A program made the translations under genes and the position numbers. A stretch of DNA of 36,232 nucleotides from an uncultured Prevotella sp. (GTDB taxonomy: Bacteria > Bacteroidota > Bacteroidia > Bacteroidales > Bacteroidaceae), in NCBI GenBank assembly GCA_947170265.1, contig CAMVSV010000024.1, forward strand, positions 1 through 36,232, read 5' to 3'. Positions 8,635-16,132 of the stretch are shown here, piece by piece. Under the pieces are notes generated by a model. That model was not told the DNA's origin, did no database searches, and saw only the letters and a list, made by a program, of their open reading frames with translations. The first letter of the stretch is position 1. Each line of letters opens with the position of its first letter.

Positions 8635-9273
8635 TTACACGATTTTCCCCCCCGAATTATCGGAGAGCATTTCATGGTTTATTTGTTTAATTAGCTTACA
8701 ACGATTACCTACGGCAAGATAACCATCTGGTATGTCTTTTGTTACAACACTTCCTGCTCCTATCATGCACCAACGACCAATCTTTATACCCTGAATAACT
8801 GTTGTACCAGCACCAATCCATGTACCTTCACCTACTGTCACATTACCACAAAGAGTTGAATGGGGAGAAACGTGTACATAATTTTCTATTCTGCATTCAT
8901 GATCTATACTTGCTCCTGTATTAATTATACAGTGTTTTCCTATCTTAGCTTCAGACTGAATAATTGCACCCTGCATTATGACACTACCCTCTCCAATAAT
9001 AGCTCTTTTAGAAATAATGGCAGACGGATGAACAACTGTTGAAAATGTTGTACGCAAAGTATTAGCCAGATGTTTTCTCACACGGTTACTCCCTATACTG
9101 ATCATAACAGGAGACTCACCACAAAAATGATGGGCTACGGCAAGATCTTGAAACTCATTAACATCAAAATTATCGTCAAACAAGCCCACCACGCTATCTC
9201 CACAAGCCTCTACAATATCTCGTATAACTTTTGCGTGACCGCTTGCTCCATATAGATAAAGTTTATTATTCAT
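8635..9273 (-). CDS. sugar O/N-acetyltransferase, NeuD/PglD family
   Basis: This 212-residue protein has an N-terminal Rossmann-like half (YLYGASGHAKVI, 6-17) and a C-terminal left-handed beta-helix of hexapeptide repeats (about 80-200). That architecture defines PglD, which acetylates the 4-amino group of UDP-amino sugars using acetyl-CoA. Starting at the ATG at 9273 places the presumed catalytic histidine (ASIDHE) at residue 125, the same number as in C. jejuni PglD. The open frame extends 11 codons further upstream (to 9306). It is the last gene of the long minus operon, next to a PglC-like gene. A G7 tract (8647-8653 on the plus strand, as C) lies eight codons before the stop. Sialic-acid-type O-acetylation is a less likely alternative. 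Confidence 0.88.
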   Translation of the reverse strand: MNNKLYLYGASGHAKVIRDIVEACGDSVVGLFDDNFDVNEFQDLAVAHHFCGESPVMISIGSNRVRKHLANTLRTTFSTVVHPSAIISKRAIIGEGSVIMQGAIIQSEAKIGKHCIINTGASIDHECRIENYVHVSPHSTLCGNVTVGEGTWIGAGTTVIQGIKIGRWCMIGAGSVVTKDIPDGYLAVGNRCKLIKQINHEMLSDNSGGKIV

Positions 9274-9308
9274 ATGTTTTTCAATAATATGAATTGTACT
9301 AAACACTT

Positions 9309-9917
9309 TTAATTATGCCCATTAAATGCCTCCATGGTTGCCATTCCCTCTTGAGATATACCATTTCGCTTGATAATAGTCTTTAAAGTTAACCAGACAA
9401 CCTTTAAGTCGGTGAGTAAAGACAAATGATCCACATACCATACATCAAGTTTAAATTTTTCTGTCCAACTGATTGAATTTCTGCCATGACACTGCGCCCA
9501 ACCGCTTATCCCGGGTCTCACCTCATGGCGACGGTTTTGCTCTTTTGTATACAGTGGAAGGTATTTAACCAACAACGGTCGCGGACCTATAAGTGCCATA
9601 TCACCCTTGAGTACATTTATTAGCTGCGGGAGTTCATCAATGGACGTAGAGCGTACAAACGCTCCAACTTTTGTGAGACGTTTTTCGTCAGGCAAAAGAT
9701 TTCCGCTTGCATCGCTTTCGTCTGTCATAGTCTTGAACTTTATCACTTTGAATATCTTACCATCTTTACCGGGTCGTTCCTGTAAGAAGAATGCCCCAGC
9801 CCCCTTGTTAGCAAAGTGTAACCATAGAGCAACCACTATGAGAATAGGAGAAACGCATATCAGAGCTAAGAGAGATATACAAAAGTCAAGGAACCGTTTA
9901 AAAAAATGCCTATACAT
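9309..9917 (-). CDS. initiating phosphoglycosyl transferase, PglC-like
   Basis: This 202-residue monotopic membrane enzyme of the bacterial sugar transferase family moves a phospho-sugar from a UDP-sugar to undecaprenyl phosphate, beginning each repeat unit. The N-terminal hydrophobic re-entrant helix (about 10-35) is followed by FKVIKFKTM (56-64) and the catalytic Asp94-Glu95 pair in STSIDELPQL. Then come LKGDMALIGPRPLLV and RPGISGWAQCHGRN. Even the C-terminal tail (EGMATMEAFNGHN) parallels C. jejuni PglC (EGHVTTEKFNGKN, from memory). With PglD- and PglE-like genes in the window, the predicted sugar is a UDP-diacetamido-trideoxyhexose. A small-type transferase for another N-acetylated sugar is the alternative. 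Confidence 0.92.
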   Translation of the reverse strand: MYRHFFKRFLDFCISLLALICVSPILIVVALWLHFANKGAGAFFLQERPGKDGKIFKVIKFKTMTDESDASGNLLPDEKRLTKVGAFVRSTSIDELPQLINVLKGDMALIGPRPLLVKYLPLYTKEQNRRHEVRPGISGWAQCHGRNSISWTEKFKLDVWYVDHLSLLTDLKVVWLTLKTIIKRNGISQEGMATMEAFNGHN

Positions 9918-9949
9918 TACAATCGATAAATATATTCTTTGTTATTTGT

Positions 9950-11134
9950 TCATTGCTCATTGGCTAAGCGCTTATATTCATCCCAGTAAGCTTGCCACAC
10001 CTTCTGCTGTTCATAGCGCTCCCTCACCACCGAGCGGGCGGTATTACCAAGTTCGGCAAGCCTCTCAGGATAATCATAAGCCTCAGCCATAGCGGCATAC
10101 AGGGCATCCTCGCTATGAGATGGTATTACCCATCCGTTTTCTCCATTGGCAATGATGTCTTTACACCCAGTAACGTTACATGTGATGGCAGGTCTTCCCA
10201 TGGCACCTGCCTCAATGAGCACGATGGAGAGTCCCTCGCGATATGACGGCAGCACAAAGACATTACTCAACGTAAAGAATGGGCGTACATCACTCTGTCG
10301 TCCTACATAAGTAATCTGTGGATGGTCTTCAATCACTTGGAACAGGCTGTCGGGTATGGAGTCGTTCTCTCCCGATAGCTTACCTCCAACAATCACGAGA
10401 TGAGCGTCCGGATGGCTGTCTGCAGTACGCTGGAAGGCGTTGACAAGTTCAACAAGTCCCTTGTCGCGCACCAGTCTACCCACAAAAAGATAGACAAAGT
10501 CAGATGTCTTCACCCCATACTTCTTGCGAAGCTCTGCAATATGTGTTTCATCATTATCTACGGTATAATGTGTAAGGTCTATACCCAGACTGCCATAGCC
10601 CACCACCTTAACTTTTCTCTCATAGCAAATGCCATCGGCAATCAAGACTTCACGCGCAGAGTTGCTCACAGTGATTACCTGGGTTGCACAACGGCAGGTA
10701 AGCTTCTCCATGAACATCAATAATCGGCGGAAGCGACCGGAAAAGCCTTCATAGCGCAAGCCATGACACATATATATCCTCACGGGACGACGTGTAAGCC
10801 ATGCAGCGAGCATGGACAGCAACGCTCCCTTGGGGGTATTGCCATGAACGACCTCTGGACGTTCCTTGATGAAAAACACAATGAAGAGTATCAGACAATA
10901 GAAGTCTTTCCATAATGATATGTCGCGCTCCATTGGAATATGGTGAGTGCGTATGCCTTCAGCCTTTCCAAATTCCTCCAGCCATGGTTTGTCAGCCGAT
11001 ATGGCGCAAACATCAAACTTGCTCTTCCATATCCGTGCCTGTCCTGTGAAGAACGTCATTGACCCAGCTATTGTTGTAGTAAGAAAGAATTTCTTTTTGC
11101 TTTTCTTTTCCATCATAAGTATATTATATTCCAT
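9950..11134 (-). CDS. glycosyltransferase family 4, PglA-like
   Basis: This 394-residue GT-B glycosyltransferase would be a cytoplasmic face enzyme adding one sugar to the lipid-linked repeat unit. The C-terminal group 1 domain shows LFVGRLVRDKGLVELVNAF, LVIVGG, and the E-x7-E motif in VLPSYREGLSIVLIEAGA. It most resembles PglA, which adds the second sugar to a bacillosamine-type primer; that is consistent with the PglC- and PglD-like neighbours. The ATG at 11134 directly follows the TAG of the upstream gene, suggesting coupled translation. ATGs at 11116 and 11113 (MEKKSKKKFF) are also plausible. Donor and acceptor cannot be read from sequence. Confidence 0.88.
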   Translation of the reverse strand: MEYNILMMEKKSKKKFFLTTTIAGSMTFFTGQARIWKSKFDVCAISADKPWLEEFGKAEGIRTHHIPMERDISLWKDFYCLILFIVFFIKERPEVVHGNTPKGALLSMLAAWLTRRPVRIYMCHGLRYEGFSGRFRRLLMFMEKLTCRCATQVITVSNSAREVLIADGICYERKVKVVGYGSLGIDLTHYTVDNDETHIAELRKKYGVKTSDFVYLFVGRLVRDKGLVELVNAFQRTADSHPDAHLVIVGGKLSGENDSIPDSLFQVIEDHPQITYVGRQSDVRPFFTLSNVFVLPSYREGLSIVLIEAGAMGRPAITCNVTGCKDIIANGENGWVIPSHSEDALYAAMAEAYDYPERLAELGNTARSVVRERYEQQKVWQAYWDEYKRLANEQ

Positions 11135-12223
11135 CTAAGAGGCATGCTCAGACGTTACTACGGTTTCATACACCTTTATATATTTCTCAATGGTGAGAGA
11201 GATGTCAAACTGTCGTGCCCGTTCATAGCATCGTTTAGCAACCTCGTTATAAAATGATTTGTCATCGTGTAGACGACGGATGATGTCGGCAAGTGCCTCG
11301 CTGTCGCCATGGGCAAAGAGCAGACCATAGCCTTTGGTTACCTCACGCAAGCCGTCGACATCGCTTGCCACGAATGGCTTCTCTGCCGACATGCCTTCAA
11401 TGTTTGATAGCGACAGCCCTTCAAAATGTGATGACATAACCACCACGTCGGCGGTCTTCAATAAGCGCGGCACATCGGTACGCAGTCCGAGGAAACGTAT
11501 ATTGGTTGCACCATCAGCAATCTGTTCCAGCAATTGTCGTCGTTCGCCGTCACCCACGAGCCACAGCTCATAGCTGTCGGCGGGAAGCTGCTTCACGCTG
11601 CGTATCAGCGTGTCCTGGTCTTTCTGGTAACGGAAGCCAGCCACCATCACCACCACGGTCTTACCGTCTGGATGCATATCATTGAGAGGTAAGGCATCAT
11701 GGATGGACTCCACGTCTACACCGTTATATACAGTACACACGTTCCGGCAGTTGTCGTTGCCTATGCTCTGCCTGAGATTGGTTTCTGCCTGGTCAGAGAT
11801 GCACACCACCTTGTCGTATTGCCTATACATCCACCTGTCCAAGGCACGCGGATACCACTTCCAATCACGACGGCGATTGGAAGTGTTATGTTCGGTGGTG
11901 ACAAGCACCACCGAACATAACACTTTCGCTGCCAAGGCAGCGAAGAACTGTGGCGAGGTATTATGTGTATGCACGATGTCATAGTGGCGCATTATCTTCC
12001 ATAGACGTACAATATGTAGTGGGTTATATACATTTCCACCATTGGAGAAACGGTATATATGGCACCCTGTCTTCTCGAGCTCGGCAAGCAGTGGTGTGTC
12101 TTTGGCATTCATCACACACACGTCAACCTGATGATCCCGCTGGCGCAGACGTTTAGTGAACTCCACTACGAGTTTCTCGGCACCACCCATCTCCATGGAT
12201 GTTATCACTTGAAGTATCTTCAT
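11135..12223 (-). CDS. glycosyltransferase family 4
   Basis: This 362-residue GT-B enzyme extends the repeat unit. The N-terminal domain has the usual glycine loop (ITSMEMGGAEKL, 8-18) and the HTHN and TTEHNTSNRRR segments (85-88 and 109-119). The C-terminal domain has VAGFRYQKDQDTLI, LWLVGDG and the E-x7-E pair Glu268/Glu276 (HFEGLSLSNIEG). It abuts the next gene (stop 11135, start 11134), so both are in one operon. Codons for residues 94-123 lie in an extraordinary cluster of three perfect inverted repeats (see 11856-11944). These make the DNA around the conserved TTEHNT motif self-complementary. The reading frame is intact, so the enzyme is probably functional. Confidence 0.9.
   Translation of the reverse strand: MKILQVITSMEMGGAEKLVVEFTKRLRQRDHQVDVCVMNAKDTPLLAELEKTGCHIYRFSNGGNVYNPLHIVRLWKIMRHYDIVHTHNTSPQFFAALAAKVLCSVVLVTTEHNTSNRRRDWKWYPRALDRWMYRQYDKVVCISDQAETNLRQSIGNDNCRNVCTVYNGVDVESIHDALPLNDMHPDGKTVVVMVAGFRYQKDQDTLIRSVKQLPADSYELWLVGDGERRQLLEQIADGATNIRFLGLRTDVPRLLKTADVVVMSSHFEGLSLSNIEGMSAEKPFVASDVDGLREVTKGYGLLFAHGDSEALADIIRRLHDDKSFYNEVAKRCYERARQFDISLTIEKYIKVYETVVTSEHAS
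11856..11944. repeat. three abutting perfect inverted repeats inside a glycosyltransferase gene
   Basis: Hairpin 1 has 11-base arms at 11856-11866 and 11875-11885 with an 8-base loop. Hairpin 2 has 20-base arms at 11881-11900 and 11906-11925 with a 5-base loop. Hairpin 3 has 9-base arms at 11925-11933 and 11936-11944 with a 2-base loop. All arms pair without a mismatch. The right arm of each hairpin overlaps the left arm of the next by 5 bases and 1 base. The codons spanned are FAALAAK-VLCSVVLVTTEHNTSNRRRDWK read on the minus strand. Origin and role unknown. Confidence 0.9.
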
Positions 12224-12262
12224 TATCTATTAGTTCATTTATATTAGTCTTAGACGCAATAG

Positions 12263-13198
12263 TCAGTTTAGCATGTGTGCCTTGTCTCTCTTGTGCATAA
12301 GCCAGCCAAGAGGCATCACAACATTCCAGTACCACGCCATACGAGGAATATCCCTGTTGCCTTTCTTACAGAAACGAAAACGCCAGTAGTTGATGGCGGC
12401 CTTCACTTTCTGAGCCAGCGGCACATCTTTATAGCATGTCATCTCGGCATAGGTCATCATAGATGCTATGGGGCTCTGCATCCTCGCTCTAACTATTCCT
12501 GAAGTTATTCCATCGGCTTGGTATTCTACAAGATAAATTATTTTATTAAAGTATCTTAGTTTATAGCTTGAAGCGATTCTATTCCATAACAATACCTCAG
12601 GACAGAAACGTTCCCCTTGTATCTCTGGAAACGGGAAAGCCCTTAACACCTCAGTTCTAAACACTTCTTTCATGTCACCCGTCACTCCGAGATGATTTCG
12701 TATATACAATGAGCTTCCATCAACAACAGGCTCCGTGAGCCCACTACCAATAATACGACCATCTTCTGTTCCATCAAGACCACATACTCCTGCAAAGTTC
12801 TGGTTGCCTTTTATCTCCTCATAATAGTCAGCCACCACAGAAAGGGCATCATCTGTTAGCCAATCGTCACTGTCTGCTATAAAGAACAGCTCTCCCTTTG
12901 CTTCTTTCACACCTCTGTTTATGGCGCGGTGCTTCCCTCCATTCTCTTGATGAAAATAGCGTATGGAAGATATTCCATTACCTTCTTTAATACGTTTCAG
13001 GACGCTATTCTCCTGTTCCTCTGCCTCATCGTGGACTATTGCACTACTCTCTTCAAAGAGTGTCCTTGTGCCATCGGTACTTCCATCATCCACCACCACC
13101 CATTCAAAATCCTTGAAAGATTGGCGACAAAGGCTGTCATAGAGTCGTGGCAACAGATGCGCCCTGTTGTATGTCGGTGTAAAAACTGTTATCAACAT
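12263..13198 (-). CDS. glycosyltransferase family 2
   Basis: This 311-residue GT-A enzyme has the family 2 N-terminal signature (TVFTPTYNRAHLLPRL, VVVDDGSTDGT with Asp37-Asp38) and the metal-binding ADSDDWL (Asp109, Asp111 and Asp112) that holds the nucleotide-sugar diphosphate. The C-terminal part (200-311) is helical and basic (RFRFCKKGN), possibly membrane-associated. It would add one sugar of the repeat unit from a UDP- or dTDP-linked donor. It lies 39 bases before the next glycosyltransferase gene. Upstream it is separated from the AAA-ATPase-like gene by a dispersed repeat, so its transcription may depend on read-through or on a start near 13330. Sugar specificity unknown. Confidence 0.9.
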   Translation of the reverse strand: MLITVFTPTYNRAHLLPRLYDSLCRQSFKDFEWVVVDDGSTDGTRTLFEESSAIVHDEAEEQENSVLKRIKEGNGISSIRYFHQENGGKHRAINRGVKEAKGELFFIADSDDWLTDDALSVVADYYEEIKGNQNFAGVCGLDGTEDGRIIGSGLTEPVVDGSSLYIRNHLGVTGDMKEVFRTEVLRAFPFPEIQGERFCPEVLLWNRIASSYKLRYFNKIIYLVEYQADGITSGIVRARMQSPIASMMTYAEMTCYKDVPLAQKVKAAINYWRFRFCKKGNRDIPRMAWYWNVVMPLGWLMHKRDKAHMLN

Positions 13199-13245
13199 AA
13201 TATTGTCAAGAATGTATTGATATCACGTTTAAATCACATTTGTGT

Positions 13246-13331
13246 AATTGTGTCGAATTTCTTGCTTCTGGCAAGCGACGATAGGTTAATGAGTAATCCA
13301 ACACCATTTAGTATAAGCATCTGTGATGCGC
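13246..13331 (-). repeat. dispersed foldable repeat, copy 1
   Basis: Read on the minus strand, this stretch matches 28554-28638 and 35927-36013. It begins with the hairpin GCATC-ACA-GATGC. A 10-base outer stem follows (GTGTTGGATT with AATTCGACAC, paired fully if G-U wobbles are allowed). The stem encloses CTTGC-CAGAA-GCAAG. It starts 12 bases after the stop of the AAA-ATPase-like gene and ends 48 bases before the family 2 glycosyltransferase gene. Confidence 0.8.
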
Positions 13332-13338
13332 AAAAGTA
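13330..13338 (-). promoter_or_regulatory. possible -7 box at the head of repeat copy 1
   Basis: Minus-strand TACTTTTGC fits TAnnTTTG and would start transcription inside the dispersed repeat, giving the glycosyltransferase gene at 13198 a structured leader of about 125 bases. No TTTG at the usual -33 spacing is seen, so support is weak. Confidence 0.3.
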
Positions 13339-13342
13339 GATT

Positions 13343-14884
13343 TTATTTAATCAGATAGTCCTCAAGGCGTTTTGTTGAAGTAGAGAAGTTCACTCCTATC
13401 TTATATATCACCCGAGTGTCACCACTGAAAGCCTCGGCATAACATTTCTCCTCAATCTGCTGTAGAGCCGTCTCAGCGCTCTGGTCAATCTTAAGCTCCA
13501 TGATATACACATAGTCGCGTGTCTGCACAACCACGTCCATCCTACCATCGGTGGTATGGCGCTCCACCTCCACATAGAAGCCCAGCATGGTGAAGATAAC
13601 ATACATGCAGTTCTGGAAATAAAGCTCCTGATCGCCCATCACCTGATAATCGCCGCGAGCAAACAGCTGTTGCATGCGGTGCATGAATCCCTCCGGGTTA
13701 CCATTCCTCACATCATTCACGAAACTGCGGATAAACATCAAAGGCTTCTCACGGTTCTTGGGAGTATAGAACGGTGCGATATATTTAATGAAACCTTCTC
13801 TGACCTCACGGTTCGGGAATCCCAATCGGTAGGTTGCAAACTCCTTGTCATAGCCGGTAATGGTAAGGTAGCCACTCTGATATAGCAACGGCAAAGGGTT
13901 CTCATCCATGATGTCTATGCTGTTGAGCGTATCGGCGGTAAGCTCTTCCTCTGTCATCATGTCAAGGGGATACTCCGTCTTCTGCAACTGCTGAACGAGG
14001 AACGACGGTGTTCCTGTCTCAAACCAATAGTCGCGAAACACTTTATAGCTAAGAGTATTGAGCAGGCTAAACGGATTATAAATACCTTGTGCGCCCACAT
14101 CGAAATGGTAGCCATCAAAGTCGTCTTTTAATCGCATGTAACACTCCTCAACAGTCATATTGTTAGTATCTGCCAGCTCTGTCACACTGGAATGAAAGTT
14201 GCAAAGCAGCTCTTCTTCCGTTATTCCGCATATTGCTGTGAACTGAGGCAACATTGAAATGTCAATGAGGTTGTTCAGGTCGCTGAACACGCTCACCTTG
14301 CCGAATTTCGTTACTCCCGTAAGGAATGCAAACTTTATATATTTGTCGCACGACTTCAAGGCTCCGTAGAATGCCTTCAAGGTGTTGCGATACTCTGTCT
14401 GCAACACCTCGTTGTCGATGGCTTGCAACAGAGGCTTGTCGTATTCGTCCACGAGAACCACCACCTGTCTGCCGGTCTTCTCCTTTGCTGCACGCATCAC
14501 GCTCTCAAAGCGTCCCGCCAACGTCTTCTCCTTCATCACAGGAGGATATGCCATCTCCCATTGCCGCAAGCTGCGGTCAAGAATGTCCTGCAAAGCCTCT
14601 GGCGAGTCATACTTCTCTGTATTAAGGTCGAGATGTAATATGGGATAGCTCAGCCACTCCGTCTCTTTAGCACCTATATACAAGCCGTTAAACAACTCAT
14701 GCTTCCCTTCGAAGTATGCCTCAAGAGTGGAGATAAGCAACGACTTGCCGAACCTGCGAGGACGCGACAGGAAATAGTATTTCCCCTCTGTAATGATCTT
14801 CCACAGCAACGCTGTCTTATCGACATATACATAGCCCTCGCGGCGCAAATTCTCAAAATTCTGTATTCCTATGGGGTATTTCAT
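13343..14884 (-). CDS. AAA-ATPase-like protein with C-terminal PD-(D/E)XK nuclease domain
   Basis: This 513-residue protein is of the AAA-ATPase_like (PF09820) plus PDDEXK_9 (PF08011) architecture, which is common and multi-copy in Bacteroidetes. It has the start MKYPIGIQNFENLRREGYVYVDKT and a P-loop-like RPRRFGKS (41-48), in which arginines replace part of the normal Walker A. Walker B is VVVLVDEYDKP (141-151). A nuclease-like core has Asp450 in GRMDVVV and Glu463-Leu-Lys465 in YIMELK. Biological role is not established. It has nothing to do with glycan synthesis, interrupts the glycosyltransferase operon, and is bracketed by fragments of a dispersed repeat. That suggests it arrived as a cargo gene. 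Confidence 0.88.
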   Translation of the reverse strand: MKYPIGIQNFENLRREGYVYVDKTALLWKIITEGKYYFLSRPRRFGKSLLISTLEAYFEGKHELFNGLYIGAKETEWLSYPILHLDLNTEKYDSPEALQDILDRSLRQWEMAYPPVMKEKTLAGRFESVMRAAKEKTGRQVVVLVDEYDKPLLQAIDNEVLQTEYRNTLKAFYGALKSCDKYIKFAFLTGVTKFGKVSVFSDLNNLIDISMLPQFTAICGITEEELLCNFHSSVTELADTNNMTVEECYMRLKDDFDGYHFDVGAQGIYNPFSLLNTLSYKVFRDYWFETGTPSFLVQQLQKTEYPLDMMTEEELTADTLNSIDIMDENPLPLLYQSGYLTITGYDKEFATYRLGFPNREVREGFIKYIAPFYTPKNREKPLMFIRSFVNDVRNGNPEGFMHRMQQLFARGDYQVMGDQELYFQNCMYVIFTMLGFYVEVERHTTDGRMDVVVQTRDYVYIMELKIDQSAETALQQIEEKCYAEAFSGDTRVIYKIGVNFSTSTKRLEDYLIK

Positions 14885-14899
14885 ATCTTTCTGTTATTA

Positions 14900-15031
14900 A
14901 GTTATAACAGTTGTGTTGGGTTGGATTATGCAGTTGTAGCAGTTGTGTTGTTATACAGTTGTGTTGGATTTACAATCCTGCTCAACAGAACACCTGCTCG
15001 ACATGCCACATTATGCATTATATTTTTGATT
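14900..15031 (-). repeat. repeat fragment upstream of the AAA-ATPase-like gene
   Basis: Two parts are visible. At 14974-15031 the minus strand reads ATCAAAAA, TAATGCATAAT, GGCATG, GAGCAG and GAGCAGGATT in order. The same landmarks occur in the same order at 35843-35899 on the plus strand. At 14905-14965 there are four near-repeats of CAGTTGTGTTG or shorter versions, the complement of the ACACAACTG-type tail that ends repeat copies 2 and 3. GGATT-TAC-AATCC (14966-14978) forms a small hairpin. The foldable body of the repeat is missing here. Confidence 0.6.
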
Positions 15032-15067
15032 ATTTTTATTAATTTTGAGCGGAGCGACCCATGACTA

Positions 15068-16120
15068 TCAGCCTTGCGACGAGAGTATCCTCTCCATCAC
15101 CACCTCGGGAGCCAGATATCTCTCATAATATTCTCTGGCACCTCTCTCGAGCTGTTCACGGTAAGTCTTATCATCTCTTATCTTCACCACGGCATCATAG
15201 ATCTCATCCTTATTGTTAACGAAATGCACATTCTTACCATGAACCAATCCCTCTCCCGGCATCTCCCTTGACAGCGGTGTTGAGATGATGGCCTTTCCCA
15301 TACACAGATATTCTGCGAGTTTCCAACCGTGGCATCCACATACCGATGGTGTGTTAAACACCACAAACGACTTTTTCGTCTTCATGATATAGTCATCCAT
15401 GCTCAGTCGGCTGTCATAGATAAAATCCTTATACTCCACCTTGTATCTGCCATAGTCGGGCATCTCCTTTAGAACATCCGGGGTCTCTCCCAAGAAGAAC
15501 AATCCGCCCTCAATCTCTACTCCTGCTATCTTACATGCTTTCAGGAATTCTCCACGATACATATTAGTGCAAGTCCATGCGAACTCGTTATACCATAGCG
15601 TGGAAGCATGGAACACATAGTTGTCTTTCGCCTTCACAGGAGTCTCATAATCTTCTATCCTCCTTCTCCTCACAAAAGAGTAGACATAGTCCTTAAGCAT
15701 CTGTTTTGCAACAATGGCAGTATGATGCCTTGCCATCATATAGTGAATGATAAAGTCTACTAACACCTTCCATTTATTATCAATCGTAACGCCGAAAGCC
15801 GGACCTATCACCAAGAGCTTCTTATACTTCTCGGCATCACCAAAGGCTGTATTGAACTTAGCGTATACGTCGCACCAGTCATAGCGTTCCTTCTCAATCT
15901 TCTCTCGGTCTTCATAGTCTACGAACACCTTATATCGTTTGTCTCCATGATCAACCACCATCGGCATGCCGCTGTTATACTCCTTGGTGTTCCTGTAAGG
16001 AATATCCATAAACGGCTCCATGTCATAAGAGATCGCTTTATCTCCAAACAGTCGCCGCAGTCCTAATATATAATAACTGGAATAGTTATATTTGTATCTT
16101 GGATCTATGATTATCCTCAT
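15068..16120 (-). CDS. probable glycosyltransferase (GT-B-like), family not recognised
   Basis: This 350-residue protein sits between the polymerase gene and the AAA-ATPase-like gene. The N-terminal half (MRIIIDPRYKYNYSSYYILGL) is not familiar. The C-terminal part reads GWKLAEYLCMGKAIISTPL, then LVHGKNVHFVNN and AREYYERYLAPE, the pattern of the nucleotide-sugar-binding half of GT-B glycosyltransferases. A basic patch (SFVRRRRIEDYE) may touch the membrane. It starts 12 bases after the stop of the polymerase gene, so it is co-transcribed with it. The call rests on the C-terminal pattern and the context. A structural comparison would decide it; a non-catalytic glycan-locus protein remains possible. 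Confidence 0.65.
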   Translation of the reverse strand: MRIIIDPRYKYNYSSYYILGLRRLFGDKAISYDMEPFMDIPYRNTKEYNSGMPMVVDHGDKRYKVFVDYEDREKIEKERYDWCDVYAKFNTAFGDAEKYKKLLVIGPAFGVTIDNKWKVLVDFIIHYMMARHHTAIVAKQMLKDYVYSFVRRRRIEDYETPVKAKDNYVFHASTLWYNEFAWTCTNMYRGEFLKACKIAGVEIEGGLFFLGETPDVLKEMPDYGRYKVEYKDFIYDSRLSMDDYIMKTKKSFVVFNTPSVCGCHGWKLAEYLCMGKAIISTPLSREMPGEGLVHGKNVHFVNNKDEIYDAVVKIRDDKTYREQLERGAREYYERYLAPEVVMERILSSQG

Positions 16121-16132
16121 CTGTGTTACTAA

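Noticed and set aside
12929..13339. Plus-strand open frame over the family 2 glycosyltransferase start
   Set aside because: It is a shadow of the glycosyltransferase gene plus repeat copy 1. A similar peptide opposite repeat copy 2 (28414-28668) arises only because the repeat is shared.
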